NCBI GenBank assembly: GCA_050942695.1
Contig: JBMNNU010000057.1
Span: 1-14,451 of the forward strand
Source: JBMNNU01 sp050942695
GTDB lineage: Bacteria; Chloroflexota; UBA6077
Direction: 5' to 3'
Length of the DNA stretch: 14,451 bases
Both the position numbers and the translations under genes were made by a program. The notes under the pieces are model-generated. The model was given only the letters and a program-made list of their open reading frames with translations, was not told where the DNA came from and made no database searches. Positions 11,944 through 14,451 of this stretch are shown here, piece after piece (within the stretch, counting starts at the first letter, position 1; every line of letters begins with the position of its first letter).

Positions 11944-13868
11944 AGGCAAAACTGATTGGACCTACTAACCTCACGCCAGATCCGGTTAACGAGAAAAAGC
12001 CAGGATGGGATTGGCGCCTCACGCTACTTCGTTTTCTTATAATTTGTTGCTTTACTTTGCTGTTAGCACAACTGTGGCGGCTCCAGATCGTGGAGGGGCA
12101 CGACTATCGCATGAGAGCCGATATTAACCGGTTTCGGGTCAGTCCGGTAGCTGCTCCCAGAGGGGTAATCTACGATCGCAACCGCAATATCGTTGCCGCC
12201 AACACCCCGAGCTTCGCGATTTCCATCGTGCCAGCCGCCCTTCCGGAGGACGATCCCATACGGGTATACCGTGAACTCTCTAACCTCATCGATATGGATG
12301 TCCCCCAAATAGCGGAGCGTGTGGACAACCGGCAGAGTGGCGACTACAGCCCAGTTGTCATCAAGGAGGGCGTGGAGAGAGACGTAGTGCTGCGCGTAGA
12401 GGAGCGCCACCTGCGAATGCCGGGAGTAATCGTGGTTCCCGAATCCAGCCGCCTCTACCCTTACGGCTCGCTCATGTCCCACATATTGGGTTATATGCTG
12501 CCGATAACCGAGGAGGAATTTGTCGAGCTACAGAAGGAGAAGGAGCTTGGCTACCGGCGCCAGGATAAGATCGGGGCTATGGGGATCGAGGCCAGCTACG
12601 AACGCGAGCTCAGAGGCAAACCCGGCAACAAACTGTACGAGGTAGATGCCACGGAGCGCCCTCTAAACGACCTGCGCATCGACAGCCCAGACCCAGGCAA
12701 TAACTTGATACTCACCGTTGATGTAGAGCTTCAGAAAGATGTGGAAAAACTGCTTCTGGAGGGGATGGGCGAGTCGCTTTCCGCTGTTGCGATAGTGATG
12801 GATCCCCGAAACGGGCAGATCCTGGCAATGGTTAGCGTCCCTGCCTACGACAATAACGTCTTCTCTGGAAAGGTTAGCTCGGACGAGCTGGATGCCCTGC
12901 TAAATGACCCTCGCAAACCGATGATCAACTACGCAGTGAGCGGCACCTTTGCTCCCGGCTCCACATTCAAGTTGGTAACGGCAGCGGCATCGCTTCAGGA
13001 AGGGATAGCGAACGCCGGCACAAATATTTTGTGCCAGGGGGCCCTATTGATACCTAACCAGTACAACCCAGCGCTCACCCAGAGACTACCCTGTTGGGGA
13101 GTACACGGGCCACAAGACTTCATTCGTGGGCTGGCCAACTCTTGCGATGTTTACTACTGGACCCTGGGAGGCGGTTTCAAAGAATTCGAGGGGTTGGGTA
13201 TTGATAGGCTGTCCAAATGGTCCAAGCTCATGGGTTACGGCGAGCCAACCGGCATCGATATACCCGGTGAGGTGGGCGGGCTAGTGCCGGTTCCAAAGTG
13301 GAAGGAGGAAACCTGGGGAGAGCAATGGCTTAAAGGTGATACATACAATATGTCTATCGGCCAGGGTTTCGTCCTGTCCACACCCCTACAGGTGGCTAAT
13401 GCCACCAACGCCATCGCGAACGGCGGAAGGCTGCTGCAACCTCGTCTCGTTTCCACAATCACCGATTCGGAAGACCAGCCGCTCCGGACGGTAGAGGCTG
13501 TGGAGATTCGACGAATCCCAATCAGCGATGAAAACTTGGCTCTCATTCGCGAGGGAATGCGGCTTGTACCGGAAAACGACGACGTTAAGGAGTTCAACAT
13601 ACCTGCGCTCAAGATAGCTGGTAAAACTGGAACGGCTGAGTTCCCTGGGGAACCAGATTCACATGGCATCCTCCCCACACACGGCTGGTTCACTGCATTC
13701 GCTCCCTACGATAACCCAGAGGTGTCGGTAACAGTGTTCGTACAACGCGGAGGCGGCCCCAGCGACGCCGTTCCGCTGGCTATGAAGATCTTCAAACGGT
13801 ACTTCAGGTATACTGAGCCCGAACCGACAGTTACCCCCACCGGGTCAGCTTCTCAATGGAATCCATAG
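11937..13868 (+). CDS. mrdA: Penicillin-binding protein 2 (elongasome transpeptidase)
   Basis: A 643-aa class B PBP that cross-links peptidoglycan during elongation. A cytoplasmic N-terminus is followed by one membrane helix (about 29-48), the dimerisation/pedestal domain (about 67-255, with APRGVIYDRNRNIVA at 73-87) and the transpeptidase domain. The active-site set is complete: S342-T-F-K345 (SxxK), S402-C-D404 (the SxD form normal for PBP2) and K563-T-G565. IGQGFVLSTPLQVANA (474-489) and C366/C386, which could form a disulfide, are also visible. The C-terminus ends in a Pro/Thr-rich tail. ATG 11937 lies inside the end of mreD; GGAG is 8 nt upstream. rodA follows after 13 nt, the usual PBP2-RodA pairing. 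Confidence 0.96.
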   Translation: MVKAKLIGPTNLTPDPVNEKKPGWDWRLTLLRFLIICCFTLLLAQLWRLQIVEGHDYRMRADINRFRVSPVAAPRGVIYDRNRNIVAANTPSFAISIVPAALPEDDPIRVYRELSNLIDMDVPQIAERVDNRQSGDYSPVVIKEGVERDVVLRVEERHLRMPGVIVVPESSRLYPYGSLMSHILGYMLPITEEEFVELQKEKELGYRRQDKIGAMGIEASYERELRGKPGNKLYEVDATERPLNDLRIDSPDPGNNLILTVDVELQKDVEKLLLEGMGESLSAVAIVMDPRNGQILAMVSVPAYDNNVFSGKVSSDELDALLNDPRKPMINYAVSGTFAPGSTFKLVTAAASLQEGIANAGTNILCQGALLIPNQYNPALTQRLPCWGVHGPQDFIRGLANSCDVYYWTLGGGFKEFEGLGIDRLSKWSKLMGYGEPTGIDIPGEVGGLVPVPKWKEETWGEQWLKGDTYNMSIGQGFVLSTPLQVANATNAIANGGRLLQPRLVSTITDSEDQPLRTVEAVEIRRIPISDENLALIREGMRLVPENDDVKEFNIPALKIAGKTGTAEFPGEPDSHGILPTHGWFTAFAPYDNPEVSVTVFVQRGGGPSDAVPLAMKIFKRYFRYTEPEPTVTPTGSASQWNP

Positions 13869-13881
13869 GTTTTCGTAACTG

Positions 13882-14451
13882 ATGATGACTTCAATTTTGA
13901 AACGCTGGAGGTATGCCGATTACCTCCTGCTGCTCACGCTGCTCGCGCTATTGGCATATGGCCTGCTGCTGGTCTATAGCTCCACCTTCCCATCTACAGA
14001 TACCACCGAAATAGCACTGAGCAGCTTTGTTATCAGACAGGGGATGTTCGTAGCCTTCGGTCTGCTGTGTATGGTGATAATCGCCAGCATAGACTACCGA
14101 ATCCTCCACGCAACCGCCTATCTGATCTATGGAGTTACTATCCTGCTGCTATTGGTGGTACTTTTCGGCGGGCATAGCCAGACCGAGTATGGCTCTCAGC
14201 GATGGATAGATCTCAAGATATTTCCGCTACAGCCATCGGAGCTAGCTAAACCAGCTCTTGTTATGGCCCTTGCTAGGTACTATTCGGACCACGAGATGGA
14301 TGTAACCGCCTTCCGCCATTTCCTGTTTTCCATTGTGATCACAGCGCCAGCCCTTGTCCTGGTATATTCTCAACCGGACCTTGGCACCTCTACCACCTTC
14401 GTTGTGATCTGGTTTTTTATGGCTGTGGTGGCGGGAGTTAGATTCAGGTAC
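13882..14451 (+). CDS. rodA: RodA, SEDS peptidoglycan glycosyltransferase; partial, 3' end beyond right edge
   Basis: 190 codons are open from ATG 13882 to the right edge (the family is about 370-420 aa). Seen are a first helix after RYADYLL, then LLLVYSS, a second helix ending IIASIDYR, a third helix, the SEDS signature GSQRWIDLKIFPLQPSELAK (about 101-120) and YSQPDLGTSTT (about 157-167), the conserved loop of FtsW/RodA/SpoVE proteins. RodA polymerises lipid II into glycan strands together with PBP2. Immediate placement after PBP2 in the mre operon favours RodA over FtsW. The start could be either of two tandem ATGs (13882, 13885); the ribosome site is weak, so translation may be coupled to mrdA. 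Confidence 0.94.
   Translation, partial: MMTSILKRWRYADYLLLLTLLALLAYGLLLVYSSTFPSTDTTEIALSSFVIRQGMFVAFGLLCMVIIASIDYRILHATAYLIYGVTILLLLVVLFGGHSQTEYGSQRWIDLKIFPLQPSELAKPALVMALARYYSDHEMDVTAFRHFLFSIVITAPALVLVYSQPDLGTSTTFVVIWFFMAVVAGVRFRY

Noticed and set aside
13137..13151. PBP2 with a defective second motif (SCD instead of SxN)
   Set aside because: SxD is the normal form in PBP2-type proteins, so no defect is implied.

Overview
This is a bacterial chromosomal window made mostly of housekeeping genes. No phage, insertion sequence, CRISPR array or defence system is visible. The gene set suggests a Gram-positive-related lineage; a Chloroflexota (Anaerolineae-like) organism fits best, but that is inference from gene content and synteny only. 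The clues are an Asp23/Gls24-FakA pair beside rpmB, a YugP-type peptidase relic after fmt, a zinc-finger bL28 and frequent TTG/GTG starts.

Layout. Positions 1-1583 (minus): an Asp23/Gls24 gene (yloU-like) followed by fakA/yloV, which runs off the left edge. Positions 1598-1650: back-to-back promoters whose -10 boxes lie on the same 7 bp. Positions 1731-2008 (plus): rpmB with its terminator. Positions 2043-5328 (minus): rpe, rlmN, a truncated YugP-like gene and fmt. Positions 5612-6322 (plus): radC. Positions 6319-7143 (minus): a CmpX/TM_helix membrane protein, convergent with radC. Positions 7585-8868 (plus): metY. Positions 8981-9280 (plus): a candidate stand-alone structured RNA with its own promoter and terminator. 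Positions 9440-14451 (plus): mreB, mreC, mreD, mrdA (PBP2) and rodA, the last cut by the right edge.

How the genes work together. The left half is a rearranged form of the conserved fmt-rlmN-rpe-rpmB-yloU-yloV neighbourhood of Bacillota and relatives (initiator-tRNA formylation, 23S rRNA methylation, a ribosomal protein, pentose-phosphate epimerase, fatty-acid kinase). The right half is the rod-shape elongasome operon. MreB filaments, MreC/MreD scaffold, PBP2 transpeptidase and RodA glycosyltransferase together build the lateral wall. radC is often next to mreBCD in other bacteria; here cmpX, metY and the RNA candidate lie between them.

The least ordinary features are non-coding: the structured RNA candidate, three intergenic clusters of degenerate heptanucleotide repeats (one in the fmt leader, where it is stop-free), the shared -10 divergent promoter, and a 12-bp-stem palindrome at 7385-7415. 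The truncated YugP gene, which starts two codons after the fmt stop in the same frame, is the main oddity among coding genes.
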